Counted from the first letter of the stretch, positions 7,111 to 15,147 are shown. The stretch: DNA of 17,523 nucleotides from Bacteroidota bacterium (GCA_023427845.1 JAEYZX010000026.1:1-17523); one strand, 5' to 3'. Made by a program: numbers and translations. Notes: generated from the sequence alone by a model not told the origin.

Positions 7111-10100
7111 CTACAAATTTACCACATTCACTTTCGCTCCAATGTACACCAGAGCTTTTTTAGTTACCATAAATCCCATGTTTTCGAGTGCTTCCTGATA
7201 CGTCTCGAGCTGGATTTGATACTTTTGATGATGGGTACCCGTTTTATAGTCAAGCAGATATGCTTCGTTTTCCAGATTGAGTACGACACGGTCGGGTTTA
7301 ATCGCCGAATTTCCGCTTCTGATTATTGTCTGCTCATTCAACACCCTGTTATTTTCGTCAAAAAACTGCTCTAATTCAGGGTGATCCACTATCGAGTCGA
7401 TCGTGAGGCGAACATTCTGCTTCTGATTTTCAGCAATTATGCCGTTTTCAATTGCTATAGTCAGCGCTGATTCGACATCCGACTTCGAACTGACGAACGA
7501 CAAAATTTCATGGACTGTATTTCCATATTCGATCGCGTCCTGTTGAACGGTGCCCCACATCATCGATTCGCGTTGCGCAATTTTTATGTTGGCGGGATCA
7601 AATAGATTTTTAATCGACGGTATCAAAGCGGGCGGATCAATCTCTTTTGACGGCTCCGACACTTTTGCGGCAACGCCAAATTCATATTCAAATATGTTTG
7701 TGTCGAATTGGCCTTTCGACTCAAGAAATTTCATAAAAAACTCCGACATATTGTTTTCGCATATATCGCCATTTGCCGTCAGATTCATTCCTGAAATGAT
7801 ATACAGTTGTTCTTCGGCACGAGTTAGTGCAACGTATAGCACATTGATATTATCCAGCAGTTCTTCCTGCTTTTTTAGATTGTATAGCAGCGCTGCATCG
7901 GCACCAAATCCTTCAACGGCACTGCTGTTGTCGATAAGGACTTTACCAATATCGATTGTCTCGTCTTCGGCATCCAGCCACAATTTGTCTTTAGGTTTCC
8001 GATTGTAGTCTTCTTCCGCAAACGGCATGATCACTACAGGAAATTCGAGTCCTTTCGCTTTGTGTATCGTCATGACCCGGACTGCATTCATCTTATCAGG
8101 TGATGGAATGCTGAACTTATCGCCATTTTTACTCCAATAAACCAAAAAATCGGCGATTCCTGATTGATTCCTGACATCGCGCTCAAGGACTACATCCAAA
8201 AAATGCTGCAGATAGGCATCGCTTTTATTTGGGGCAATGAATGCCGAGATAATGATTTCGACAGTTTCATACAACGATTTCCGACGCAGGTCCCGGAAGG
8301 AGATTGACCTATCGGAGATAAATCCCGACAGCCAACTTTCAAAAATTTGCTCATCAGCTAATGATAATCCATGCGCAATAAAATCATGGACCGGCATCGC
8401 ATCCTGCAAATTGGCGGCAAGATATTGCAAAAAATACGCTTTCGCCTCAATGTCATTGCCATTGCTTAGATATTGGAGCAGTTGAATTACAAATTTGACC
8501 TCGGTCGAGTTTTGAATCAGCAATGTTTCAGATGACAAAAGCGGAATTTCATGTTCAGTTAAACAATTTGCGACCGCAACTCCGTGACTGCGTTTTCGTG
8601 TGAGGATAGCAATGTCACGATATGCGAACCCTTGATCAAGTACTTTTTGGATGGTTTCCAACGTGGCCGTCAAATGAAGCTCAGATTTGTTTGACGCTTC
8701 ATCATCCTGCCCCGACTTTGGAATCAGTCGTATGTTGACATAGCCACCGGATTTCCCGGTACTTTTCTGCCTGCTCCGGTTTTGGTACAGGTCTTTATAA
8801 TCATCGTTTGTAAACTTGTGGGCCAGTAGTTCAAAAAACTCGTTGTTGAAATCAATCACATGCGAATAACTCCGATAATTCGTGTCAAGTGTAAACTGTT
8901 TCTTGTCTTTGTTGCTGAACGGATTGTGTTCTTTTCCAAGTTCGATGAATTGTTCTGCCTTTCCACCACGCCATCGGTAAATGGATTGCTTTGGATCGCC
9001 CACAATCATCAACGTGCCCTTCTGGCCTGAATGATCTTCTCCGGAAAGTGCATTGTCAATCAGCGGAATCAGGTTTTGCCATTGTATTTCGGACGTATCC
9101 TGAAATTCATCAATAAAGAAATGACGATATTTTTCGCCCAGCCGTTCGTAAATAAAAGGTGCGGGCTGGTTTTGTATCTCGCGATGGATTAAGGCATTGA
9201 ATTCAGATATCGACAATATATTTTGCTCTTGCTGGATTCTGGCGAGTTGATGACTTACGGTATTAAGAAGAGAAAGCGGAGTGATGTTTTTCAGGAATGC
9301 CTTATAGAAATCGTTTTTTTCATATCGCTTATAAACATTGTCAAGTATGCCAAGCATTTGCGGAAGCATCGCCTGTATTAAATCAGAATCGCGCGCCGAT
9401 TTGTTGATCCTGACATCTTCATGCGACCGGTATTTTTTGTGTGTGCTTTTGAGTTCGCCACGCTGAATATAATTGAGGTGATTCGGAAAATGTCCGCCCG
9501 AGAATGATTTCGGGTCTATTCCGTGATGCGAAATTAACGCAAGTGCTTCTGCGCCGAGTTCGCTGCATTCGCTTTCAAGGCTTTTACAGGCTTCGAGAAG
9601 CTTTTGTTTTAAATCCACAAAATGCTCAATCGTTTTATCCTTGAAATGGAGAATCTCATTGCGGTTGTTCTCGTTTAATGCGAGCCGGCCGGTTTCAAGG
9701 ATTTCGCGTGAGATATCCCACGATTTGTCGTCGTCGGTTTTTTCCATCGTAAAATCGACCAGCAGTTTCGTGAGCGTTTCATCGACGCCTGCCTGTGCGA
9801 TAATTTCATCAACTGCTTCCGTCAAAAGGTTTTCAGTGTCGAGCGAAACCTCGAAAGTAACCGGCAGGTTTAAATCGCGTGCAAAGGCACGAATGACTTT
9901 GTGGGTAAATTTGTCGATTGTCGAAATATCAAACGCAGCGTAATTGTGGATGATGTGTTTGATGATTTTTTTTGCCTTGTCTTTAATTTCGGTAACCGAC
10001 ATTCCGGTATCGGCGCTAAGCACCTGCATAAGATCGGCAGCTTTCTTTTCGGGCGCGTCTTTTGCAAATTCGGAAAGATTGCCGACGATGCGGCTTTTCA

Positions 10101-10275
10101 TTTCGTGGACCGCTTTGTTCGTAAACGTGATCGCAAGGATGTTCCGATACGCATCGTCTTTATTTGAAGTCAGGATTATTCTGAGGTATTCGCGGACCAG
10201 GGCGTATGTTTTTCCCGAACCTGCCGAGGCATCATAAATTGAGAAGGAAGGAATTTGCGATGTTGGAGTGGCCAA
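7111..10275 (-). CDS. addA: AddA-like UvrD-family helicase with C-terminal nuclease domain
   Basis: This 1054-residue superfamily-1 helicase fused to a RecB-type nuclease is expected to act with the AddB-like protein in end resection and recombination repair. Visible motifs are Walker A ASAGSGKT (16-23), Walker B FFIDEFQD (386-393), motif III GDPKQSIYRWRGG (426-438), NYRS (466-469), motif V TIHKAKGLEFP (736-746) and motif VI LYVALTRAEE (813-822). The nuclease domain has GNTVHEIL, then PDRVV (Asp995) and DYKTG (Asp1009, Lys1011). The start is a TTG: an in-frame stop lies 12 bases upstream, and the first internal ATG would remove Walker A. At 1054 residues it is shorter than B. subtilis AddA (about 1230). 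It is separated from the addB-like gene by kbl and ompA. Confidence 0.92.
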   Translation of the reverse strand: MATPTSQIPSFSIYDASAGSGKTYALVREYLRIILTSNKDDAYRNILAITFTNKAVHEMKSRIVGNLSEFAKDAPEKKAADLMQVLSADTGMSVTEIKDKAKKIIKHIIHNYAAFDISTIDKFTHKVIRAFARDLNLPVTFEVSLDTENLLTEAVDEIIAQAGVDETLTKLLVDFTMEKTDDDKSWDISREILETGRLALNENNRNEILHFKDKTIEHFVDLKQKLLEACKSLESECSELGAEALALISHHGIDPKSFSGGHFPNHLNYIQRGELKSTHKKYRSHEDVRINKSARDSDLIQAMLPQMLGILDNVYKRYEKNDFYKAFLKNITPLSLLNTVSHQLARIQQEQNILSISEFNALIHREIQNQPAPFIYERLGEKYRHFFIDEFQDTSEIQWQNLIPLIDNALSGEDHSGQKGTLMIVGDPKQSIYRWRGGKAEQFIELGKEHNPFSNKDKKQFTLDTNYRSYSHVIDFNNEFFELLAHKFTNDDYKDLYQNRSRQKSTGKSGGYVNIRLIPKSGQDDEASNKSELHLTATLETIQKVLDQGFAYRDIAILTRKRSHGVAVANCLTEHEIPLLSSETLLIQNSTEVKFVIQLLQYLSNGNDIEAKAYFLQYLAANLQDAMPVHDFIAHGLSLADEQIFESWLSGFISDRSISFRDLRRKSLYETVEIIISAFIAPNKSDAYLQHFLDVVLERDVRNQSGIADFLVYWSKNGDKFSIPSPDKMNAVRVMTIHKAKGLEFPVVIMPFAEEDYNRKPKDKLWLDAEDETIDIGKVLIDNSSAVEGFGADAALLYNLKKQEELLDNINVLYVALTRAEEQLYIISGMNLTANGDICENNMSEFFMKFLESKGQFDTNIFEYEFGVAAKVSEPSKEIDPPALIPSIKNLFDPANIKIAQRESMMWGTVQQDAIEYGNTVHEILSFVSSKSDVESALTIAIENGIIAENQKQNVRLTIDSIVDHPELEQFFDENNRVLNEQTIIRSGNSAIKPDRVVLNLENEAYLLDYKTGTHHQKYQIQLETYQEALENMGFMVTKKALVYIGAKVNVVNL
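7114..7142 (-). promoter_or_regulatory. candidate promoter of kbl inside the 3' end of addA
   Basis: On the minus strand TTG (7142-7140) is followed after 18 bases by TAAATTTG (7121-7114), a full match to TTG / TAnnTTTG. It lies in the last codons of addA and would give a leader of about 25 bases before the kbl ATG. That part of the motif is also coding sequence lowers confidence. Confidence 0.5.
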
Positions 10276-10314
10276 AAATTTAGTGGTTTAACGGTTATTC
10301 GTTTAGAGCGGAAT

Positions 10315-10400
10315 GCCTAGCCCCGATGGGAAGCGATATCCTTTTTATTCCGCTTTTCGCGGATAAAAAGATAAAGCGGACAGCGGGATAATGCTCCTGA
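10315..10400. other. structured intergenic element between addA and sodB
   Basis: The core is a 12-bp stem with a single bulged T (arms 10341-10353 and 10359-10370, loop 10354-10358). Flanking arms can pair further: CCCG 10322-10325 with CGGG 10384-10387, and AGC 10319-10321 with GCT 10393-10395. The boundary words TAGCCCCGAT and AGCGGGATAATGCTCCTG look like a family of short intergenic elements I recall from many Flavobacterium genomes. I see just one copy here, and there is no ORF in it. Function unknown. Confidence 0.55.
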
Positions 10401-10422
10401 AAAAAATTATAATCAGACAGGA

Positions 10423-10454
10423 TTGCGCATTCCAAAGTTAAATGTTTAAATTTG
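10423..10454 (+). promoter_or_regulatory. promoter of sodB
   Basis: TTG at 10423-10425, a 21-base spacer and TAAATTTG at 10447-10454 fit the Bacteroidota promoter pattern. Transcription would start near 10460, leaving a leader of about 30 AT-rich bases with no Shine-Dalgarno site. No comparably good motif was found facing addA. Confidence 0.55.
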
Positions 10455-10491
10455 AATATAAATATTTATGAATCATTAAAACAGTATAATT

Positions 10492-11112
10492 ATGGCTTTT
10501 GAATTACCAAAATTACCTTACGCGTACGACGCGTTGGAACCACATATTGATGCGCGCACAATGGAGATACATCATACAAAACATCACAATGCGTACACGA
10601 CGAATTTAAATGCAGCAATTGCCGGAACCGACATGGAAGGCAAAACGATTGAAAACATCCTTTTGAATCTCGACAAGAAAAATGCGGCGGTCAGAAACAA
10701 TGGTGGCGGATATTACAACCACAACTTGTTTTGGACGATCATGTCGCCGAATGGCGGTGGCCAGCCGAATGGTGAACTGATGGAGGCGATTGAAAGGGAT
10801 TTTGGAAGTTTCGACGAATTCAAAGCGAAATTCTCAAAAGCCGGGGCAACGCAATTCGGTTCGGGATGGGCGTGGTTGTGTGTTCAGGATGGCGGAAAGC
10901 TTGACGTATGCGGAACACCGAATCAGGACAATCCGCTGATGCCTGACGTGGGCTGCGGAGGAACACCGATTTTAGGCATGGATGTTTGGGAACATGCGTA
11001 TTATTTGAATTATCAAAACAGAAGACCTGATTATATTGAAGCTTTTTTCAATGTGATCAATTGGACTGAAGTGTCGAGCAGATATGCAAAGGGGAAGAAT
11101 GCGAATGTGTAA
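10492..11112 (+). CDS. sodB: superoxide dismutase, Mn/Fe family
   Basis: This 206-residue cytoplasmic superoxide dismutase converts superoxide to oxygen and hydrogen peroxide. The four metal ligands are present: His27 (MEIHHTKHH), His77 (YYNHNLFW), and Asp164 and His168 (DVWEHAYYL). The second-shell Gln sits at position 145 in NQDNPLM, the place used by Mn and cambialistic enzymes, and not next to the second His as in typical FeSOD. The residues before that His are GGYY, not the GGHA of E. coli SodA. Metal choice cannot be settled from sequence; the symbol sodA would be equally defensible. It has a promoter at 10423-10454 and a terminator at 11188-11218, so it is probably monocistronic. Confidence 0.95.
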   Translation: MAFELPKLPYAYDALEPHIDARTMEIHHTKHHNAYTTNLNAAIAGTDMEGKTIENILLNLDKKNAAVRNNGGGYYNHNLFWTIMSPNGGGQPNGELMEAIERDFGSFDEFKAKFSKAGATQFGSGWAWLCVQDGGKLDVCGTPNQDNPLMPDVGCGGTPILGMDVWEHAYYLNYQNRRPDYIEAFFNVINWTEVSSRYAKGKNANV

Positions 11113-11187
11113 ATGCCGCAAGACTCAAGGTAAAAGGCCCGGAGTTTAAATTTATGGGTCTACGCCAAAGCTTAAAATAATATTTAT

Positions 11188-11218
11188 AAAAAAGGGGATG
11201 CAATCGCGTCCCTTTTTT
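11188..11218 (+). terminator. rho-independent terminator of sodB
   Basis: AAAAAAGGG (11188-11196) pairs with CCCTTTTTT (11210-11218), with a further small GC/GC stem inside the loop. The T run follows the stem on the plus strand. It is about 75 bases downstream of the sodB stop. Confidence 0.75.
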
Positions 11219-11233
11219 ATTACCTGTTTTTTT

Positions 11234-11459
11234 ATCTGTCGGTTGTAATCTGTCAGCGAAGCGGTCTGTAATCTGAAAGCCAAGCGGTCTGTTGTCTCAA
11301 AGCGAAGCGGTCTGTAATCTGAAAGCGAAGCGGTCTGTTGTCTCAAAGCGAAGCAGTCTGTAATCTGTCAGCGAAGCGGTCTGTTGTCTCAAAGCGAAGC
11401 GGTCTGTAATCTGTCAGCGAAGCGGTCTGTCGTCTGAAAACGAAGCGGTCTGTCGTCTT
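11234..11459. repeat. 23-bp tandem repeat array, about 9 units
   Basis: Nine consecutive units keep an exact 23-base period (unit ends at 11264, 11287, 11310 and so on to 11448), plus partial units at both edges. The consensus is TCTGTAATCTGTCAGCGAAG followed by CGG. Units alternate between a TAATC form and a TTGTC form from 11265 to 11425, giving a 46-base higher-order period. Seven of nine contain GCGAAGC, a sequence known to fold into an unusually stable DNA mini-hairpin. There are no spacers and no conserved reading frame. The array lies between the terminators of sodB and purF. Confidence 0.93.
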
Positions 11460-11477
11460 CCTTCACTTTATTCCAAT

Positions 11478-11507
11478 AAAAAAGGTGAAATTTCTTTCAC
11501 CCTTTTT
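11478..11507 (-). terminator. terminator of the purF-like gene, probably bidirectional
   Basis: GGTGAAA (11484-11490) pairs with TTTCACC (11495-11501) around loop TTTC. On the minus strand it is followed by six T (11483-11478), and on the plus strand by five T, so it can work in both directions. It lies about 130 bases after the purF stop. Confidence 0.8.
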
Positions 11508-11637
11508 GCCCCAAATCTACCATAAACTTAACCTACTAATGCTATGGTTCTCCAAATGTAAAGCAGTTGTTGGTTGCCGACAAAAATATTAGATGAAATA
11601 CACCGAAACTCGATAAACTGCTAAAAACAATAGGTTA
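11508..11637 (-). other. 3' untranslated region of the purF-like gene, no gene seen
   Basis: This 130-base stretch between the purF stop and its terminator holds no ORF. On the minus strand it contains TAGATTTG (near 11517) matching the -7 consensus, but no TTG at the proper distance and almost nothing between it and the terminator. I do not call a promoter or a small RNA here. Confidence 0.4.
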
Positions 11638-13536
11638 TCAATAAGCGCGTGCATCTTTACCTTCATAAAAATTCATAAAAGCCTTATTTACAACACGATT
11701 GCCGCCCGGAGTTGGATAGTCGCCGGTGAAGTACCAATCACCTAAATTGTTAGGGCATGCGAGGTGCAGGTTCTCAACAGTTTGGAATATGATTTTGACA
11801 TCGGCATTGATTTCGGGAGAACTTAGCATTTCGGCTATTTTGTCTGAAATTTCCTGATGATGGAAAGGCGCATAAATCTCGGTTACATAATTCAGCACGT
11901 CATCATCCTTGAAATTCTGTTGCGCTTTGCATTTTTCGTAAACTTCATCCACGATATGATACAATCCGCGTTCCTTTAGGAGTTCCAAGGCTGCGCGGAA
12001 TGCAACAAGTCCTTCCAGCTTTGCCATATCGATTCCGTAACAATCGGGGTAACGGATTTGCGGTGCCGATGAAACGATGATGATGCTCTTTGGTTTCAGC
12101 CTGTCCATCATCTTGATGATGCTCATTTTTAATGTTGTGCCGCGAACGATACTGTCGTCGATGATCACAAGATTGTCGGTCGGTTTAATGACGCCGTATG
12201 TGACATCATATACGTGTGCAACCAAATCGTCCCTGCTGCTGTCTTCAGTTATGAACGTGCGGAGTTTCGCATCTTTTATAGCGACTTTCTCGGTCCGGAT
12301 TTTCACTTCCAGAAGTTCGTGCAGCGTTTCTTTGGTCAGCGTTTTCCTGTTTTTGAGGATGTAATCGTTTTTACGCTGGTTCAGGAAATCCTGGGCTGCT
12401 TCGACCATTCCGTAAAAAGAGGTTTCGGCAGTATTTGGAATATAAGAGAAAACCGTATTATCGGTGTCATTGTCGATGGTTTCCAGAACCGCCGGCAGTA
12501 ACAATCTTCCGAGATTTTTTCGTTCCTGGTAGATCTCGGCGTCACTTCCGCGCGAGAAATAAATGCGTTCAAATGAGCAGGATTTCTTTACTGTGGGCGT
12601 GATGACTTCCTCTTCCGAGACTTCGCCATTCTTTTTTATAATTAACGCATGGCCCGGCTGTAATTCCTTTACTTTATCGAAGTCGATATTAAAAACCGTT
12701 TGTATCACGGGTCGTTCGGATGCAACCACTACTACCTCATCATCTTCATAAAAGAATGCAGGTCGGATTCCGGCTGGATCGCGGAATACAAACGCATCTC
12801 CGTGCCCGAACATTCCGCACATCGCGTAACCACCGTCCCAACCTTTGGAGGCGCGTTTCAATATTTTTCTCACGTCGAGTTTTTCTGCGATAACAGGTGA
12901 CGCTTCGCGTTTCGACAATCCGGCAACTTTGCATTCATGATACAGGTCGGTGACTTCTTCATCAAGAAAGTGCCCGATCTTTTCCATAACTGTCACGGTA
13001 TCGGCCATTTCTTTCGGATGCTGGCCCAATTCGACCAGGCTGTTGAAAAGTTCGGATACATTGGTCATATTGAAATTACCTGCGACAATCAAATTACGAT
13101 GCATCCAGTTGTTCTGACGAAGAAATGGATGAACGCTTTCGATACTGTTTTTTCCAAAAGTTCCATATCGCACGTGACCTAAAAAGACCTCGCCTATGTA
13201 TGGAATGTTTTTCTTTTGCGATTCGACATCATCGGCATATTCCGGATTTAATTTTAGTTCGAGGTTGATCCGGTCATTGATTTGCGAAAACACATCCTGT
13301 ATTGCCTGTGGAGCATTCGACCGCACGCGGCTGATATAACGCTCACCCGGCTCGACATCAAGCTTGATGCTTGCCAAACCGGCGCCGTCCTGACCACGGT
13401 TGTGTTGCTTTTCCATCAACAGGTACATTTTCTGAATTCCGTAAAACGCAGTGCCGTATTTATCATTGTAGAATTGCAGTGGCTTTTTAAGTCGCAAAAA
13501 GGCAATTCCGCATTCATGGTGAAGTATATCGCTCAT
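11638..13536 (-). CDS. purF: PurF-family amidophosphoribosyltransferase, long Bacteroidota form
   Basis: This 632-residue class II glutamine amidotransferase is fused to a type I phosphoribosyltransferase, the design of PurF, which makes 5-phosphoribosylamine from PRPP and glutamine in step one of purine synthesis. The nucleophile would be Cys9 after removal of an eight-residue propeptide (MSDILHHE). HNRGQDGAG (45-53) and HVRYGTFG (Arg123) follow. The PRPP loop is IIDDSIVRGTT (458-468), and RTFI (426-429) marks the flexible loop. Differences from the standard enzyme of about 470-510 residues: insertions after the N-terminus and between KNR (395-397) and RTFI, a longer C-terminus, and GNFNMTN where HNGNLTN is expected, so the oxyanion-hole Gly is Phe155. 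It could be a paralogue with an altered role. Confidence 0.85.
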   Translation of the reverse strand: MSDILHHECGIAFLRLKKPLQFYNDKYGTAFYGIQKMYLLMEKQHNRGQDGAGLASIKLDVEPGERYISRVRSNAPQAIQDVFSQINDRINLELKLNPEYADDVESQKKNIPYIGEVFLGHVRYGTFGKNSIESVHPFLRQNNWMHRNLIVAGNFNMTNVSELFNSLVELGQHPKEMADTVTVMEKIGHFLDEEVTDLYHECKVAGLSKREASPVIAEKLDVRKILKRASKGWDGGYAMCGMFGHGDAFVFRDPAGIRPAFFYEDDEVVVVASERPVIQTVFNIDFDKVKELQPGHALIIKKNGEVSEEEVITPTVKKSCSFERIYFSRGSDAEIYQERKNLGRLLLPAVLETIDNDTDNTVFSYIPNTAETSFYGMVEAAQDFLNQRKNDYILKNRKTLTKETLHELLEVKIRTEKVAIKDAKLRTFITEDSSRDDLVAHVYDVTYGVIKPTDNLVIIDDSIVRGTTLKMSIIKMMDRLKPKSIIIVSSAPQIRYPDCYGIDMAKLEGLVAFRAALELLKERGLYHIVDEVYEKCKAQQNFKDDDVLNYVTEIYAPFHHQEISDKIAEMLSSPEINADVKIIFQTVENLHLACPNNLGDWYFTGDYPTPGGNRVVNKAFMNFYEGKDARAY

Positions 13537-13600
13537 TGTAGTTGTGTTGTAGTTATTGTTGTCCGTCTTTTCATTACCAGGTCGCGGAGTTATTGACCGT

Positions 13601-13628
13601 AAAACAAAAACGCCCCGTTACCGAGGCG
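13601..13628 (-). terminator. rho-independent terminator of the pfkB-family gene
   Basis: On the minus strand CGCCTCG (13628-13622) pairs with CGGGGCG (13617-13611, one G-U pair) around a four-base loop, followed by TTTTTGTTTT. It begins six bases after the kinase stop and separates the kinase transcript from the purF-like gene downstream. Confidence 0.8.
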
Positions 13629-13633
13629 CATGA

Positions 13634-14560
13634 TTAATCTAATGCTATTTCAAAATGTGTCAGCGCCCTGAATTGTTTGAGGCGGTCGTATACTTCTTCT
13701 TTATCCAGCGAAACCATTCTTTCGGTGCCGAATTTTTCAACGCAGAACGATGCAAGATTCGAGCCGTAAATAATGGCATTTTTCATATTTTCAAACGAGA
13801 CGTTTTCACTTTGGGTAATGAATCCTGCAAATCCGCCCGCAAAGGTATCTCCTGCGCCTGTTGGATCGAAGACTTCTTCAAGCGGTAGTGCGGGTGCGAA
13901 AAACACTTCTTTGTCGTGGAAAAGCAAAGCACCGTGTTCGCCTTTTTTAATCACAACATATTTTGGCCCCATTGTATGTATTTTCGCTGCTGCCTTTACA
14001 AGTGAATATTCACCCGATAGCTGTCGCGCCTCTTCGTCGTTGATCGTGATTACATCTACCCTTTTGATGACTTCAAGCAGTTCCGGCAATGCACAATCCA
14101 TCCAAAAATTCATTGTGTCGAGCACAACCAGTTTCGGGGTTTGTTCCATCTGATCCAAAACGCTGCTTTGCACTAACGGGTGCAGGTTGCCGAGCATTAC
14201 GACATCTGCATCTTTAAAATCGTTGGGCACTTTAGGTTGAAAATCGGCCAATGTATTGAGTTCGGTCGTTAGAGTATCGCGTGAGTTCAAATCGTTGTGA
14301 TAGCGACCGCTCCAAAAAAAAGTTTTCCCACCGTTTACGATTTCAAGACCTGAAATGTCGATTTTTCGCTGCGTCAATATATCAATGTACTCCGTAGGAA
14401 AATCATCGCCCACAACTGAAACTATTGCCGACTTCACATTAAAAAATGATGCGGATAATCCGATGTATGTTGCAGCACCGCCAAGAATTTTGTCTGTCTT
14501 TCCGAAAGGGGTTTCAATAGCGTCAAATGCAACGGTGCCGACAATAAGTAATTTATTCAT
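13634..14560 (-). CDS. PfkB-family carbohydrate/nucleoside kinase
   Basis: This 308-residue ribokinase-like sugar kinase transfers phosphate from ATP to a hydroxyl of a sugar or nucleoside. The second PfkB signature is complete (DPTGAGDTFAGGF, 232-244, catalytic Asp238). The N-terminal GGAATYIG (27-34) matches the first signature loosely. VIKKGEHG (203-210) is the nucleotide-binding strand region. The substrate cannot be named. Its place among purN and a purF-like gene makes a ribose or nucleoside substrate plausible, but that is inference. It has a promoter upstream (14583-14613) and a terminator six bases downstream, so it appears to be its own transcription unit. Confidence 0.88.
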   Translation of the reverse strand: MNKLLIVGTVAFDAIETPFGKTDKILGGAATYIGLSASFFNVKSAIVSVVGDDFPTEYIDILTQRKIDISGLEIVNGGKTFFWSGRYHNDLNSRDTLTTELNTLADFQPKVPNDFKDADVVMLGNLHPLVQSSVLDQMEQTPKLVVLDTMNFWMDCALPELLEVIKRVDVITINDEEARQLSGEYSLVKAAAKIHTMGPKYVVIKKGEHGALLFHDKEVFFAPALPLEEVFDPTGAGDTFAGGFAGFITQSENVSFENMKNAIIYGSNLASFCVEKFGTERMVSLDKEEVYDRLKQFRALTHFEIALD

Positions 14561-14582
14561 CTATGGGTTTTGAATTAAGGCG

Positions 14583-14613
14583 CAAAGATACCGCATAACT
14601 ATTAAAGTTGCAA
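14583..14613 (-). promoter_or_regulatory. promoter of the pfkB-family gene
   Basis: On the minus strand TTG (14613-14611), a 20-base spacer and TATCTTTG (14590-14583) fit the Bacteroidota pattern exactly. The leader would be about 15-20 bases. The motif is in non-coding sequence between rnhA and the kinase. Confidence 0.65.
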
Positions 14614-14664
14614 AAGTCGTCAGTTGTAAAGTTTTGCTAAAACATCCGTCTAATACACAATGGG

Positions 14665-15147
14665 TTACAAAAGCTTTTCGGCTGAAGCTTCGTATGCATG
14701 GTCAACTGAAAGCTGCGATTGCGCTGATGCCATTACGGCCAGTTGGTCGCAACGTTCATTCTGCACATGATTGTTATGGCCTTTTATCCATTTGAAATCA
14801 ACTTTGTGTTTACGATAAACCTTCAGAAAGCGCATCCACAGATCCGGATTTTTTTTACCCGCAAATCCTTTCTTTTCCCAGCCAAACACCCAACCTTTCA
14901 AAACTGCATCAACAACATATTTGGAATCGGAAATCACAAGCACTTTTGTGTTGGGATTTTTCAACTTTTCAAGTCCGACAATTACAGCGAGAAGTTCCAT
15001 TCTGTTGTTGGTCGTCAATCTGAATCCTTCATAAAACTCTTTATGATAAGGTTTGCCGACCCATTCCATTACAACGCCATAGCCGCCAGGCCCCGGATTT
15101 CCTTTAGCAGCGCCATCAGTATAAATATAGACGTCGTGTGCGGTCAT
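14665..15147 (-). CDS. rnhA: ribonuclease HI
   Basis: This 160-residue enzyme cuts the RNA strand of RNA-DNA hybrids, removing primers and R-loops. The catalytic acids are Asp11 (YTDGAAKGNPGPGGYG), Glu51 (NNRMELLAV), Asp74 (ISDSKYVVD) and Asp134 (NERCDQLA). The mobile-loop His124 is in WIKGHNNH, and the basic-protrusion region (GWEKKGFAGKKNPDLW) is present. Length matches bacterial RNase HI (about 155). The start overlaps the purN stop as ATGA, so translation is likely coupled to purN. No good terminator was found after the stop. Confidence 0.95.
   Translation of the reverse strand: MTAHDVYIYTDGAAKGNPGPGGYGVVMEWVGKPYHKEFYEGFRLTTNNRMELLAVIVGLEKLKNPNTKVLVISDSKYVVDAVLKGWVFGWEKKGFAGKKNPDLWMRFLKVYRKHKVDFKWIKGHNNHVQNERCDQLAVMASAQSQLSVDHAYEASAEKLL

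Noticed and set aside
7550..8008. Plus-strand open frame of 152 codons
   Set aside because: It is the antisense of the AddA-like helicase gene, with serine-rich composition typical of such shadows.
1544..10275. Reading the helicase and nuclease genes as an anti-phage defence island
   Set aside because: Both match the AddA/AddB repair family with intact motifs, the neighbours are housekeeping genes, and there are no transposases, integrases or composition shifts.
11152..11346. Minus-strand 64-codon open frame running into the 23-bp repeats
   Set aside because: The period of 23 is not a multiple of three, so successive units are read in all three frames, and the frame also runs through the sodB terminator. 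No protein-like features.
11234..11459. CRISPR array
   Set aside because: Units abut with no unique spacers, and no cas genes are near.
11515..11525. TAGATTTG on the minus strand near the purF terminator as a promoter for a small RNA
   Set aside because: There is no TTG element at 17-23 bases upstream, and the terminator follows too closely to leave a meaningful transcript.
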